Shown here in pieces: positions 46,012-53,592 of a stretch of 64,000 nt of DNA. Source of the stretch: an uncultured Spirochaetota bacterium (lineage in GTDB: Bacteria; Spirochaetota; UBA4802; UBA5550); NCBI GenBank assembly GCA_937872225.1, contig CALMRZ010000047.1, forward strand, positions 62,001-126,000, in the 5' to 3' direction. How positions within the stretch are numbered: the stretch's first letter is position 1; the number at the start of each line of letters is the position of its first letter. Below the pieces are notes generated by a model. It worked only from the letters and a program-made list of their open reading frames with translations, searched no databases and was not told where the DNA came from. The position numbers and the translations under genes are program-made.

Positions 46012-46116
46012 TTATATCCAGGCCAGGCTGTTCAAATAATTGTTGATAACCGCTTCAGAAACGGCGGATATATTCTGGCAGTCTGCATCAAGACAAATTT
46101 TATATATTCTGGTCAT
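46012..46116 (-). CDS. Candidate 34-aa small protein
   Basis: The peptide starts MTRIYKICLDADCQNIS and ends NSLAWI. It has two cysteines (C8 and C13) and a short helix-like C-terminal half. GAGG lies eight bases before the ATG and a good sigma-70-type promoter (46150-46178) lies just upstream on the same strand, so this ORF has the signals of a real gene in spite of its size. It is divergent to the KaiC-like/XRE/cupin gene and may be regulated by it. The function is unknown; it could be a leader or regulatory peptide. Confidence 0.5.
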   Translation of the reverse strand: MTRIYKICLDADCQNISAVSEAVINNYLNSLAWI

Positions 46117-46149
46117 AGTGATAACCTCGCAAATTCATAAAATTATTAA

Positions 46150-46178
46150 ATAATAATGATTTTCCCGGGACAAGTCAA
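46150..46178 (-). promoter_or_regulatory. Promoter of the small ORF
   Basis: On the minus strand, TTGACT (46173-46178), a 17-base spacer and TATTAT (46150-46155), about 35 bases ahead of the small ORF's ATG. Confidence 0.6.
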
Positions 46179-46201
46179 GTTTACCCGCTTTTTTCAGTGT
46201 G

Positions 46202-46230
46202 TTGACAGGCAGTGCAGTATTACATCAATG
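46202..46230 (+). promoter_or_regulatory. Candidate promoter of the KaiC-like/XRE gene
   Basis: TTGACA (46202-46207), 17-base spacer, and TCAATG as a weak -10. It is divergent from the small-ORF promoter with only 23 bases between the two -35 boxes. Confidence 0.45.
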
Positions 46231-46233
46231 TAA
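46220..46233. promoter_or_regulatory. Palindrome, candidate operator
   Basis: TTACATCAATGTAA is a perfect inverted repeat (six-base arms, two-base centre) covering the -10 box of the plus-strand promoter. It is a good candidate site for the XRE-domain protein encoded downstream, but binding is inferred. Confidence 0.45.
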
Positions 46234-46410
46234 AATTATAATTATCCTGATAAAATGTTTAGCAGGAATTAATGGTATTATGATATATTGATCTTGGACT
46301 GATTCCCGATCTGTGCCGTTTGAAAGATCCGCTTGGCGGGGATTACCGGGGAAAGGCCGTGGATTGTTATGATTCAGGGCAGCCTGAATAATAAACGGGA
46401 GAATGACACC

Positions 46411-47679
46411 ATGATAAGCACCGGATTACCGTATCTCGACAAGCTTACCGGCGGATTCAAGGCAGGGGACAATGTCGTATGGCAGATCTCGGACGGCGTT
46501 CCCGTTGAGCATTTCATACGAAGTTTTTTCAATGAGGCGAATGAGTTCAATGAGAATGTCATTTACGTGAGCTTCAATTTTTCGCCCCATACCATCCTGA
46601 GAAGATATGAATATCTTTTTAAAAAGAAAAACGCGATACTGATCGACGCGTTCACCCATGGAAAGGGAAACAGCGATCCGGTGTTCCTTGATTTTTACAA
46701 AGGAGGAAACTACGACAGCAGACAGTTCCGGTGCGTTGAAAACCCGCGGGATATTGCCCATTTTATCGAGATGATGAATGATATAGAAAAACAGTGCCGT
46801 GAGCAACCTTTTTATATTTTTGACAGCCTTACCGGCATGAACGAGCTCTGGAAGGACGAGGGTGCGGTCCTTGGTTTTTTCACCTTCACGTGCCCGAAAC
46901 TGTACGAGCTGAACACCCTGGCATACTGGTTCTTCGGGAGGGACGCTCATACAAAGGAATTCATCGCGGGGATCATGCAGGTAACGCAGATCGTGTTTTC
47001 CATAAGCGCTTCAGACACGGGTTACTATGACTTGAGGATAAACAAGCTGGAGGAGCGCACCTCCCTGTTCGGGTCCCAGCCCAACCTCTTCAGGGTCATC
47101 AACCAGGATATCTGCTTCGAGGAGGACCGGAGCGCGGACCTTTTCAAGATCGGGGACAAGGTGAAGAACCTGAGAAAAGAGTCGAGGATAACCCAGGCCG
47201 AGCTGGCATCGTCCCTGCAGATGACCCCCGGCGCGGTTTCGCAAATAGAGCATGGCGTCGTTTCTCCCTCTCTCCAGACGCTGGTCAAGCTCGCATCGGT
47301 CTTTAAAAAGCCCCTGGATTACTTTATCGGCGGTTCGGCGACTGCCGGCGTGCTGAAGGGTTACCTGGTGTCAAAGAATAACCCCCGGATCGCTTCCCCG
47401 CATAAAAGTGTTTCCATTCGCCAGCTGTTGGTTGCGGAGGAGCTTTCGATAAAATCGTTTCTGGTGAGCATTGACGGAAACATGACCGTCGAAGGGCCGC
47501 TGCTGCTTCACAAGGGCAAGGAGTTTATGGCGGTAATAAGGGGTTCCCTGAAGATCGTCATAGACAACGAGACAAATATTCTGCAAGAGAATGATTCTCT
47601 CCTTGTCACCAATTCATTTGTCACCGTATTGCAGAACGCCGGAGACGGAGAGTGCGTTTTCATGTATTTCCTGTTTTAG
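46411..47679 (+). CDS. KaiC/RAD55-like domain fused to XRE regulator and cupin
   Basis: A 422-aa three-part protein. Residues 1-235 resemble a KaiC/RAD55 RecA-fold domain (TGLPYLDKLTGGFKAGD at the start, FYIFDSLTGM as a Walker-B-like strand), but the Walker A GxxxxGK[ST] is missing. Residues 246-305 form an XRE helix-turn-helix (IGDKVKNLRKESRITQAELASSLQMTPGAVSQIEHG). Residues 335-422 form a cupin (GPLLLHKGKEFMAVIRGSLKIVIDNE). XRE-cupin regulators usually sense small ligands; the added KaiC-like part is unusual. GGGAG precedes the ATG at 46411. Upstream in-frame ATGs are less fitting. Confidence 0.82.
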   Translation: MISTGLPYLDKLTGGFKAGDNVVWQISDGVPVEHFIRSFFNEANEFNENVIYVSFNFSPHTILRRYEYLFKKKNAILIDAFTHGKGNSDPVFLDFYKGGNYDSRQFRCVENPRDIAHFIEMMNDIEKQCREQPFYIFDSLTGMNELWKDEGAVLGFFTFTCPKLYELNTLAYWFFGRDAHTKEFIAGIMQVTQIVFSISASDTGYYDLRINKLEERTSLFGSQPNLFRVINQDICFEEDRSADLFKIGDKVKNLRKESRITQAELASSLQMTPGAVSQIEHGVVSPSLQTLVKLASVFKKPLDYFIGGSATAGVLKGYLVSKNNPRIASPHKSVSIRQLLVAEELSIKSFLVSIDGNMTVEGPLLLHKGKEFMAVIRGSLKIVIDNETNILQENDSLLVTNSFVTVLQNAGDGECVFMYFLF

Positions 47680-47745
47680 GTTTCAGAATGGATGTCCGTG
47701 CGGCGACGCTATCCCCTCTGCTGTCCGCTTGACAGGCGGCACCTG

Positions 47746-48021
47746 TTACTTGAATAACCTGCTGAAAAGGTAGATAAACCGGTTTTGCAGGGAGTCTTCC
47801 ATTATCTGGATTTTCATCGACCTGCCCCACAGCACGGAGCCGTCAAGTTTCGCACACGCCCTCTTTGCTTCCGATATCGACGTCATATCGACAAAGCCGA
47901 GCCCCCTGTTCCTGTTCATCCTGATCTTTTTGATGTCTCCATAGGTTGAAAAGAGGTTGTCAAGGTGCTTCTCCGTCGTCATGGTATCGAGGTTTTCCAC
48001 CATGAGCCTGCTGGTTGTCAT
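47746..48021 (-). CDS. RRM-domain RNA-binding protein
   Basis: A 91-aa protein consisting almost entirely of one RNA recognition motif: RNP2-like RLMVENL at residues 5-11 and RNP1-like RGLGFVDM near 39-46, with the beta-alpha-beta-beta-alpha-beta order complete. Bacterial members of this type bind single-stranded RNA and are often cold- or stress-related. AAGGAG precedes the ATG. The RNP1 aromatic positions read L and F, so one of the usual stacking aromatics is replaced. Confidence 0.88.
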   Translation of the reverse strand: MTTSRLMVENLDTMTTEKHLDNLFSTYGDIKKIRMNRNRGLGFVDMTSISEAKRACAKLDGSVLWGRSMKIQIMEDSLQNRFIYLFSRLFK

Positions 48022-48479
48022 ACGCTATCTCCTTGTGCCTCCGTATTCAGCAACAATTATAAAATAGGAAAACCAGCAGCCGGGGACAATACAAATACTG
48101 CAGCCGAGGTTACGGCCATGTAAAATGAGCATGTTCCCGTAATTTACGCTAAATAATGCGATGTGAAAATATAGCGGCGCTGAATTGATATCGCGCGACA
48201 TGCAGGTTGTCCGGTAACGCAGGGTTGTGGACGGGAGCGTCAAGGAAATTGCCGGAGCCTGCTGCGGCGCAACTCGGCAACCATGGCCCGTCCTTCCGCC
48301 CCTGATGGGGGGCGCGGGACCTTTACGTTTGATGACTCAGATCCCCCGCCAGCTGCAGGGCGCCGGCAATATCTTTTATTGTTCTCCCCTCGGGTAGACA
48401 GGGGCGCCGCATATAAATCCGGTTTCACGTCTTTCCAGGACATGATTTGTTACGGCGATGTTACGGCGGTGTTACTTGA
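48022..48479. other. Intergenic region of about 460 bases
   Basis: No supported gene. The left end is AT-rich and probably carries the RRM gene promoter (a TATAAT-like box on the minus strand near 48058). The middle is GC-rich and holds the inverted pair CCCCT/AGGGG near 48390-48405. A 67-codon plus-strand reading frame at 48283-48486 has no ribosome-binding site and no recognisable protein features. Confidence 0.4.
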
Positions 48480-48509
48480 TTGTTAAATTTGGCCGATTCG
48501 GGGTATAAT
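48480..48509 (+). promoter_or_regulatory. Candidate promoter upstream of amt
   Basis: TTGTTA (48480-48485), 18-base spacer, TATAAT (48504-48509). A second candidate, TTGACG (48523-48528) with TATTCA (48546-48551), lies just downstream. No sigma-54-type site was seen. Confidence 0.4.
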
Positions 48510-48678
48510 GAAAAATTTCATTTTGACGATGAGAGCGAATGTTGGTATTCATTGATGGAAGTGTTGAGGATATAATCATATAATACAACAACTGTTATAT
48601 GAAAAATGTTTGTATTCTCTGCTGACTGCGAAGGCTTCGGGCCGGCAGTACTAGATAACAATTTGAAGGAGGATCGCC

Positions 48679-49902
48679 ATGATAAATTACACTGATACGG
48701 CCTGGATGCTCATCGCAACCGCCCTGGTAATGATCATGACCCCGACACTGGCGTTCTTTTATGGCGGGCTGGTGCGGAAAAAAAACATACTTTCGGTTCT
48801 GATGCAGACCTTCGTGATTCTTTCGGTGATATCCCTGCAATGGATCCTGTTCGGATACAGCTTCGCCTTCGGGCCTGACCTGGGGGGCGTGATCGGAAGC
48901 CTTGACTTCGCGGGCCTGAGGGGAGTCGGCATGGAGCCGATATCCGGACAAACCATACCGCACCAGGTATTCATGCTGTTCCAGATGATGTTCGCGGTCA
49001 TCACGCCGGCCCTGATCATAGGGGCATTTGTTGAACGGATCAAGTTCAGCGGTTTTCTCCTGTTTGCCCTGCTGTGGACTACGTTCATTTATGATCCCAT
49101 GGCCCACTGGGTCTGGTCGCCCGACGGATGGCTGGCCAAGCTGGGGGCCCTCGATTTCGCCGGCGGCACCGTCATCCATATCCTGGCCGGCATATCGGCC
49201 CTGTTGATGGCCATCATGCTCGGCAGGAGGGACGGTCTGCCCAACGGACATGCCCCCCACAACCTTCCCCTGGCGGTGCTCGGGGCCGGCTTTCTCTGGT
49301 TCGGATGGTTCGGCTTTAACGCGGGGAGCGCCCTTGCCGTGGGGCCGGTGACCGTCAGCGCCTTTTTGAACACCAACACGGCCGCGGCCGCGGCGGGTGT
49401 TACCTGGATGCTCATGGACTGGATCGAGAACAAGGTCCCGACCATGCTCGGCGTGATCACCGGCATCGTGGCCGGACTCGTGGCCATAACACCGGCGGCG
49501 GGCTACGTAAAGCCGATGGCGGCCATAGCCATAGGCGCGTCGGGGAGCATCGTGGGCTTCATCTTCGTGACGAAGATAAAGGCGCGTTTTAAATATGACG
49601 ACTCGCTCGACGTCTTCGGCGTCCACGGCATGGCCGGGATCACCGGGGCCATCATGACCGGGATCTTCGCGACCAAGGAGATCAATCCCGCCGGGGCCGA
49701 CGGTCTCCTGTATGGAAACCCGTCACAGCTGCTCGTGCAGGGTCTGGCGGTCCTGGTCGCGATCGTCTTTGCCGCAGCGGGGACCTTTATCATCTTTAAA
49801 ATCGTGGACAAGACCATCGGACTCAGGGTCGACGCGAAGGACGAGCATATCGGCCTCGACCTGACGCAGCACCATGAAGCCGGCTACACGGTGATGGAAT
49901 AA
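48679..49902 (+). CDS. amt: Ammonium transporter Amt
   Basis: A 407-aa membrane protein with eleven hydrophobic segments that conducts ammonium across the inner membrane. Family marks are YGGLVRKKN near the first loop, the first pore histidine in DFAGGTVIHI, GWFGFNAGS, and the second pore histidine in FGVHGMAGITGAI. The C-terminal tail (GLDLTQHHEAGY) is the part bound by PII proteins. AAGGAGG precedes the ATG. A PII gene starts 12 bases after its stop, the standard amt-glnK pair. Confidence 0.95.
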   Translation: MINYTDTAWMLIATALVMIMTPTLAFFYGGLVRKKNILSVLMQTFVILSVISLQWILFGYSFAFGPDLGGVIGSLDFAGLRGVGMEPISGQTIPHQVFMLFQMMFAVITPALIIGAFVERIKFSGFLLFALLWTTFIYDPMAHWVWSPDGWLAKLGALDFAGGTVIHILAGISALLMAIMLGRRDGLPNGHAPHNLPLAVLGAGFLWFGWFGFNAGSALAVGPVTVSAFLNTNTAAAAAGVTWMLMDWIENKVPTMLGVITGIVAGLVAITPAAGYVKPMAAIAIGASGSIVGFIFVTKIKARFKYDDSLDVFGVHGMAGITGAIMTGIFATKEINPAGADGLLYGNPSQLLVQGLAVLVAIVFAAAGTFIIFKIVDKTIGLRVDAKDEHIGLDLTQHHEAGYTVME

Positions 49903-49914
49903 GGAGGAGTGATC

Positions 49915-50256
49915 ATGAAATACGTAATCGCGATAATCAAGCCCCATACCCTGGAAGCGGTGAAAACAGAGCTGGAAAAGGAAGAGGTGCACCTCATGAC
50001 CGTCACGGAAGTCCTGGGATGCGGAAGGCAGAAGGGCATCACCGAGGTCTATCGCGGCGTGAGGGAGGTCGATAACCTTCTCAGGAAGGTAAAGCTCGAG
50101 ATCGCCGTCAACGATAATTTCCTCGAGAAGACGATTGACGCCATAACCCGCGGCGCCGGCGAAGGGGAGATCGGTGACGGGAAAATATTCGTCTTTGATC
50201 TTAAGGAATGCATCAGGATCCGGACCGGCGAGCGGGGCGGCCAGGCGATCGGGTAG
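49915..50256 (+). CDS. PII nitrogen regulatory protein lacking Tyr51
   Basis: A 113-aa PII protein that senses ATP/ADP and 2-oxoglutarate and plugs Amt channels. The T-loop GRQKG, TEVYRG (Tyr46 present) and the B-loop/C-terminal [10 protein letters not shown] and RIRTGERG are intact. The position of the uridylylated Tyr51 reads Glu (YRGVREV). The neighbouring LLRKVKLEI keeps the family core. AAGGAGG precedes the ATG at 49915. It shares a transcript with amt. Control would have to rely on ligand binding or another modification. Confidence 0.93.
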   Translation: MKYVIAIIKPHTLEAVKTELEKEEVHLMTVTEVLGCGRQKGITEVYRGVREVDNLLRKVKLEIAVNDNFLEKTIDAITRGAGEGEIGDGKIFVFDLKECIRIRTGERGGQAIG

Positions 50257-50288
50257 ATATAATCGTTGCATGCCGGAGTCCCCTTTTT

Positions 50289-50323
50289 AAAAGTCCCTCC
50301 CTGATGCCAGGGAGGGACTTTTT
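50289..50323 (+). terminator. Intrinsic terminator of amt-PII operon
   Basis: AAGTCCCTCCCTG pairs with CAGGGAGGGACTT (50289-50321), followed by TTT. A long, perfect stem that also works for transcription from the right. Confidence 0.9.
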
Positions 50324-50473
50324 ATCTCTTTTTTCATACTTGAAAAAAAATGATCATGGTAATAGAGATGTAATCAGGCAGAAATAGCGTCCCGGCGTCT
50401 TCCATCGCCTGTGGAGGCCGGGCTGAGTACGGTGCTGTCAGGTCAGATCCTGAAGCGGAAAAGGAACAAAGGC

Positions 50474-50875
50474 ATGAACATACTGGTCATCGTCGCGAAC
50501 CCCCGCGAAGGGAGTTTTAACAACGCCATAGCCCAAAGGGTACAGCAGACACTCCGGGAGATGGGCCATTCAGTGCTGTATCATGACCTGTACAGGGTGG
50601 GCTTCGGCCCGCTGCTCACCGCTGCAGAGCTACCGAAGGATTGTGTCGTGGATCCCGGCATCATGGAGTATTGGGGCGAATTGAGGTCATCGGACGGGAT
50701 TGTCATTATACACCCGAACTGGTGGGGTCAGCCACCGGCGATACTGAAGGGTTGGATCGACCGGGTCATCAGGCCGGGCATTGCCTACGAGTTCCGGGAA
50801 GGTGATGACGGCGAGGGAGTACCGTTGGGATTGCGTGCCGGGAAAAAAGCCCTAGTGTGGAAGCGTTTTTCCTGA
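50474..50875 (+). CDS. Flavodoxin-fold NAD(P)H oxidoreductase, probably truncated
   Basis: A 133-aa protein matching the N-terminal two thirds of MdaB/KefF/NQO-type quinone reductases: VIVANPREGSFNNAIA binds the flavin phosphate, IHPNWWGQPPAILKGWIDRV is the conserved middle block. Normal members run to about 180-200 residues; this ORF ends WKRFS just after the GKKALV strand where NTSN-type sequence is expected. The 3' third seems lost by a deletion or frameshift. Either it is a decaying gene or it has a shortened role. Confidence 0.72.
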   Translation: MNILVIVANPREGSFNNAIAQRVQQTLREMGHSVLYHDLYRVGFGPLLTAAELPKDCVVDPGIMEYWGELRSSDGIVIIHPNWWGQPPAILKGWIDRVIRPGIAYEFREGDDGEGVPLGLRAGKKALVWKRFS

Positions 50876-50890
50876 TAGGGAGATGCGGAT

Positions 50891-51340
50891 ATGTATTCCT
50901 ACAGAACAATAAGCAGGGAAGAGCTGGATATCATCAGGCCCCTCTGGGTAAAGCTGAATGAGATGCATTACAGCGACTCGGTTTATTTCAAGGACCATTA
51001 TTCATCCTTCACCTTCGAGAAACGAACAGCAAAATTCAAAGCATGCGACCCTGATGCACTAATGGTCGAAATCGCTGAAACGGCCGGCCGACAGGCGGCC
51101 GGCTATTGCATTTCCACCGTTTCCCCTGACAATACCGGCGAGATTGATTCAATTTTCATTGATGAGGGCCACCGGGGCAACGGCATAGGTGACAGGCTGA
51201 TGCGGGACAGCATCGCCTGGCTGCGGATGCGGGGGTGCGAAAGAATCAGGGTGTCGGTAGCCCATGGTCACGAATCGGTCTTCCCGTTCTACCGGAAATA
51301 CGGCTTTTTCCCCAGGATGACCTGCCTTGAAATGAAGTGA
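50891..51340 (+). CDS. GNAT-family N-acetyltransferase
   Basis: A 149-aa acetyltransferase. The acetyl-CoA site is clear in SIFIDEGHRGNGIGDRLM (R/Q-x-x-G-x-G/A type) near 90-107 and the final strand-helix FYRKYGF is conserved. These enzymes acetylate small molecules or protein N-termini; the substrate is unknown. AGGGAG lies before the ATG. It follows the truncated oxidoreductase gene by 15 bases. Confidence 0.88.
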   Translation: MYSYRTISREELDIIRPLWVKLNEMHYSDSVYFKDHYSSFTFEKRTAKFKACDPDALMVEIAETAGRQAAGYCISTVSPDNTGEIDSIFIDEGHRGNGIGDRLMRDSIAWLRMRGCERIRVSVAHGHESVFPFYRKYGFFPRMTCLEMK

Positions 51341-51358
51341 TCCCTTTGGATATCAGTT

Positions 51359-51482
51359 CCGATAGTTATCGGTGCCATTAAGCCTGCGTCTTTTCCGGCT
51401 GTTCTGCTCTGTCCCTCCTTCGTAGTATATACCTAAATAGAACCGATAACTGTCGGTCAATAGAAAGCTTTTGCTCTGACAC
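51359..51482. repeat. Cluster of CCGAT palindromes and CTCTGAC motif
   Basis: CCGATAGTTATCGG (51359-51372), CCGATAACTGTCGG (51443-51456) and TTGCTCTGAC (51471-51480) lie together. The same combination occurs at 21344-21436, which supports one dispersed element family. Confidence 0.6.
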
Positions 51483-51554
51483 CACGCATAAAACAGCGAT
51501 TTAGATCATTATTAAATTAAAAAAAAGATGACATTTCAACAGATACGTGTATAA

Positions 51555-52238
51555 ATGCTATCCTATTGCTACTACCTTATGAAATATCCGTCCCTGATTA
51601 TTAATACCGGCGAAAAATACCTGTTGCCGGGCCCTGACCAGATCAGGTTTGCCGCGCAGGGGCAAACCCTGTCGCTGGTCCTGGGGTCATGCATTTCCAC
51701 GGTTTTCATCGGCAGGAGCAGTGAGTACATACTGGCCGCCAACCATATCATGATTGCCAAAGAGCGCCATGCCGGAATAATTGCCAAGAAGAGCGCGCGG
51801 CAGCAGATCGACGAAATCCTCACCGCATATCATGAAGAATTCAAGATCCCTGATCATGACATACTCTGCCTGCACCTCGTTGGGGCGGGAAAGAAGGTAA
51901 ACGATGCCACGTTTCGCGTCCATGATGAAAATATCGCCGAAACCAGGGCTGTCCTGACGGAAAAGAATATAGTCCCCTTTTTTGACGATACCCGGAGCTA
52001 TTACTTCGCCACCTATTCTTTAAGCGGCACTGATATATCCATATTCATTGAGGACAAGCTCGGGGGCTCGCACCTCTCATATATCATCGATCTCAAAAAA
52101 CTGTTTTCCCTGGAAAAGCAGGAGCTGCATGATCTCCCGGCTTCGGCCCTCAAGCCGTGCAACAGGGGCTTTGAAAAATTCGTCGAGCTGGGCGCCATTG
52201 TATTCATTACCGGCGAAAGAAACAGGCCCAATGTCTGA
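51555..52238 (+). CDS. CheD-like chemotaxis protein
   Basis: A 227-aa protein whose first part matches CheD: LVLGSCIST with catalytic-type cysteine C46, followed by AANHIMIA with the histidine H64, and serine/threonine just before. CheD deamidates glutamines of chemoreceptors and can bind CheC. The C-terminal half (DISIFIEDKLGGSHLSYIIDLKKLF, EKFVELGAIVF) is longer than usual. No CheC or other che gene lies nearby. No strong ribosome-binding site is visible; an ATG at 51579 is an alternative. Confidence 0.72.
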   Translation: MLSYCYYLMKYPSLIINTGEKYLLPGPDQIRFAAQGQTLSLVLGSCISTVFIGRSSEYILAANHIMIAKERHAGIIAKKSARQQIDEILTAYHEEFKIPDHDILCLHLVGAGKKVNDATFRVHDENIAETRAVLTEKNIVPFFDDTRSYYFATYSLSGTDISIFIEDKLGGSHLSYIIDLKKLFSLEKQELHDLPASALKPCNRGFEKFVELGAIVFITGERNRPNV

Positions 52239-52350
52239 TTGCAGCCCCGGACCGGATTACGGCCCTCCCTGTCTATGCCCTGTGCCGCTGTTTTTTAATT
52301 ATTCTGTTTGATTTTTATCCGGGACGACAGGAATCTGTTCACGGTGGCAC

Positions 52351-53520
52351 ATGATGTCAAATTCAATCAGAAATGATGCCGATGTCATGGCGAAAAATGT
52401 CCTGGTATATTCCGATAAACTCGCCAGCTTTGACTTCGGCCCGACCCATCCCTTCAAGCCGTCCCGGGCGAAGCAGATGATGGACCTCCTTTCCCGATAT
52501 TCCCTTCTCTATGAAAATAATCAGCTGATCATCGAGGCGGGCCCGTTTCCCGAGGAGGAGCTCTATGTATATCATGACAGGAAGTACCTGGACATCCTTA
52601 AAAATGCGGAAAAAGGCGGTTTCACCATGGATATGCTCGAGGCCGGCCTCGGCACCGAGGACTGTCCCGTGGTCCCCGGACTGTGGGATTTCTGCCTGAA
52701 CGCTTCCGGCGGGACATGCCGGGGCGCCGCGATGCTCGCTGAAGGAGCGGCGCGGGTGGTGTTCAATCCCCTCGGCGGCTTCCATCACGCAGGGCGGGAT
52801 CATGCCGAGGGATTCTGCTATATAAACGACCTGGCCGTGGCCATCACGGATCTGACCCGCCGCGGGATGCGGGTCGCCTACATCGACATCGACGTCCATT
52901 TCGGCAACGGCGTGCGGGACGCCTTCGCCGGCCGGAAGGACGTGCTGTGCATGTCCATCCATGAATCCGGGATGACCATCTATCCCTGGTCCGGTTTTGT
53001 CGAAGACATCGGTGAGGGCGAAGGGACAGGCTACACCGTCAATATTCCCCTCATGGAGGGGAGCGACGACGAGGTGTTCCTCGGGGCCTTTGAGGCGGTG
53101 GTGCCGCCCCTGGTCGGGGCCTTCAAGCCTGACGCGGTGGTCGCCGTGATCGGCGGGGACGCCCACCGCGATGACCTCCTCGGGCACCTGAACCTCACCA
53201 GTATCGGGTACGAGCGGGCAATCAGGATCATCAACTCCCTTGCGCCGAAGCTGCTGGTGACCGGCGGGGGAGGCTACAACGTCTACAAGACCGCTGCGCT
53301 CTGGACCCTTGCCTGGGCTGCCTTCTGCGGCCTTGAGCCGGCGGACGCCTATGCGGGACTCATAGGCGGGATGATGTACGGACCCGAGGCGCAATCGGGC
53401 ACCCTCCGGGACGATCCCTACGTGGTGACCGGGCACCTGAAGGAACGGTGCTCCGAGTACGCCCGCGACATGGTCGGGTATCTGAAAAAGAACGTGTTTC
53501 CCATCCATGGCATATCCTGA
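52351..53520 (+). CDS. Class I histone-deacetylase/AcuC-like deacetylase
   Basis: A 389-aa zinc amidohydrolase of the HDAC/AcuC fold. GGFHHAGRDHAEGFCYINDLAVAI gives the paired histidines, YIDIDVHFGNGVRDAF and HESGMTIYPWSG follow, then GGDAHRDDLLGHLNLT and TGGGGYN. All zinc ligands expected of the class (D, H, D) appear present. Bacterial members remove acetyl groups from proteins or from polyamine-like compounds. GGTGG precedes the start. A cyclase-family gene begins 72 bases later on the same strand. Confidence 0.9.
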   Translation: MMSNSIRNDADVMAKNVLVYSDKLASFDFGPTHPFKPSRAKQMMDLLSRYSLLYENNQLIIEAGPFPEEELYVYHDRKYLDILKNAEKGGFTMDMLEAGLGTEDCPVVPGLWDFCLNASGGTCRGAAMLAEGAARVVFNPLGGFHHAGRDHAEGFCYINDLAVAITDLTRRGMRVAYIDIDVHFGNGVRDAFAGRKDVLCMSIHESGMTIYPWSGFVEDIGEGEGTGYTVNIPLMEGSDDEVFLGAFEAVVPPLVGAFKPDAVVAVIGGDAHRDDLLGHLNLTSIGYERAIRIINSLAPKLLVTGGGGYNVYKTAALWTLAWAAFCGLEPADAYAGLIGGMMYGPEAQSGTLRDDPYVVTGHLKERCSEYARDMVGYLKKNVFPIHGIS

Positions 53521-53592
53521 CGCCAATAAACAACTTGACCGTCCCGCTGAATGTGTTACAACTGCTGGCAGCCCATCCGATGGAGGTATCCC

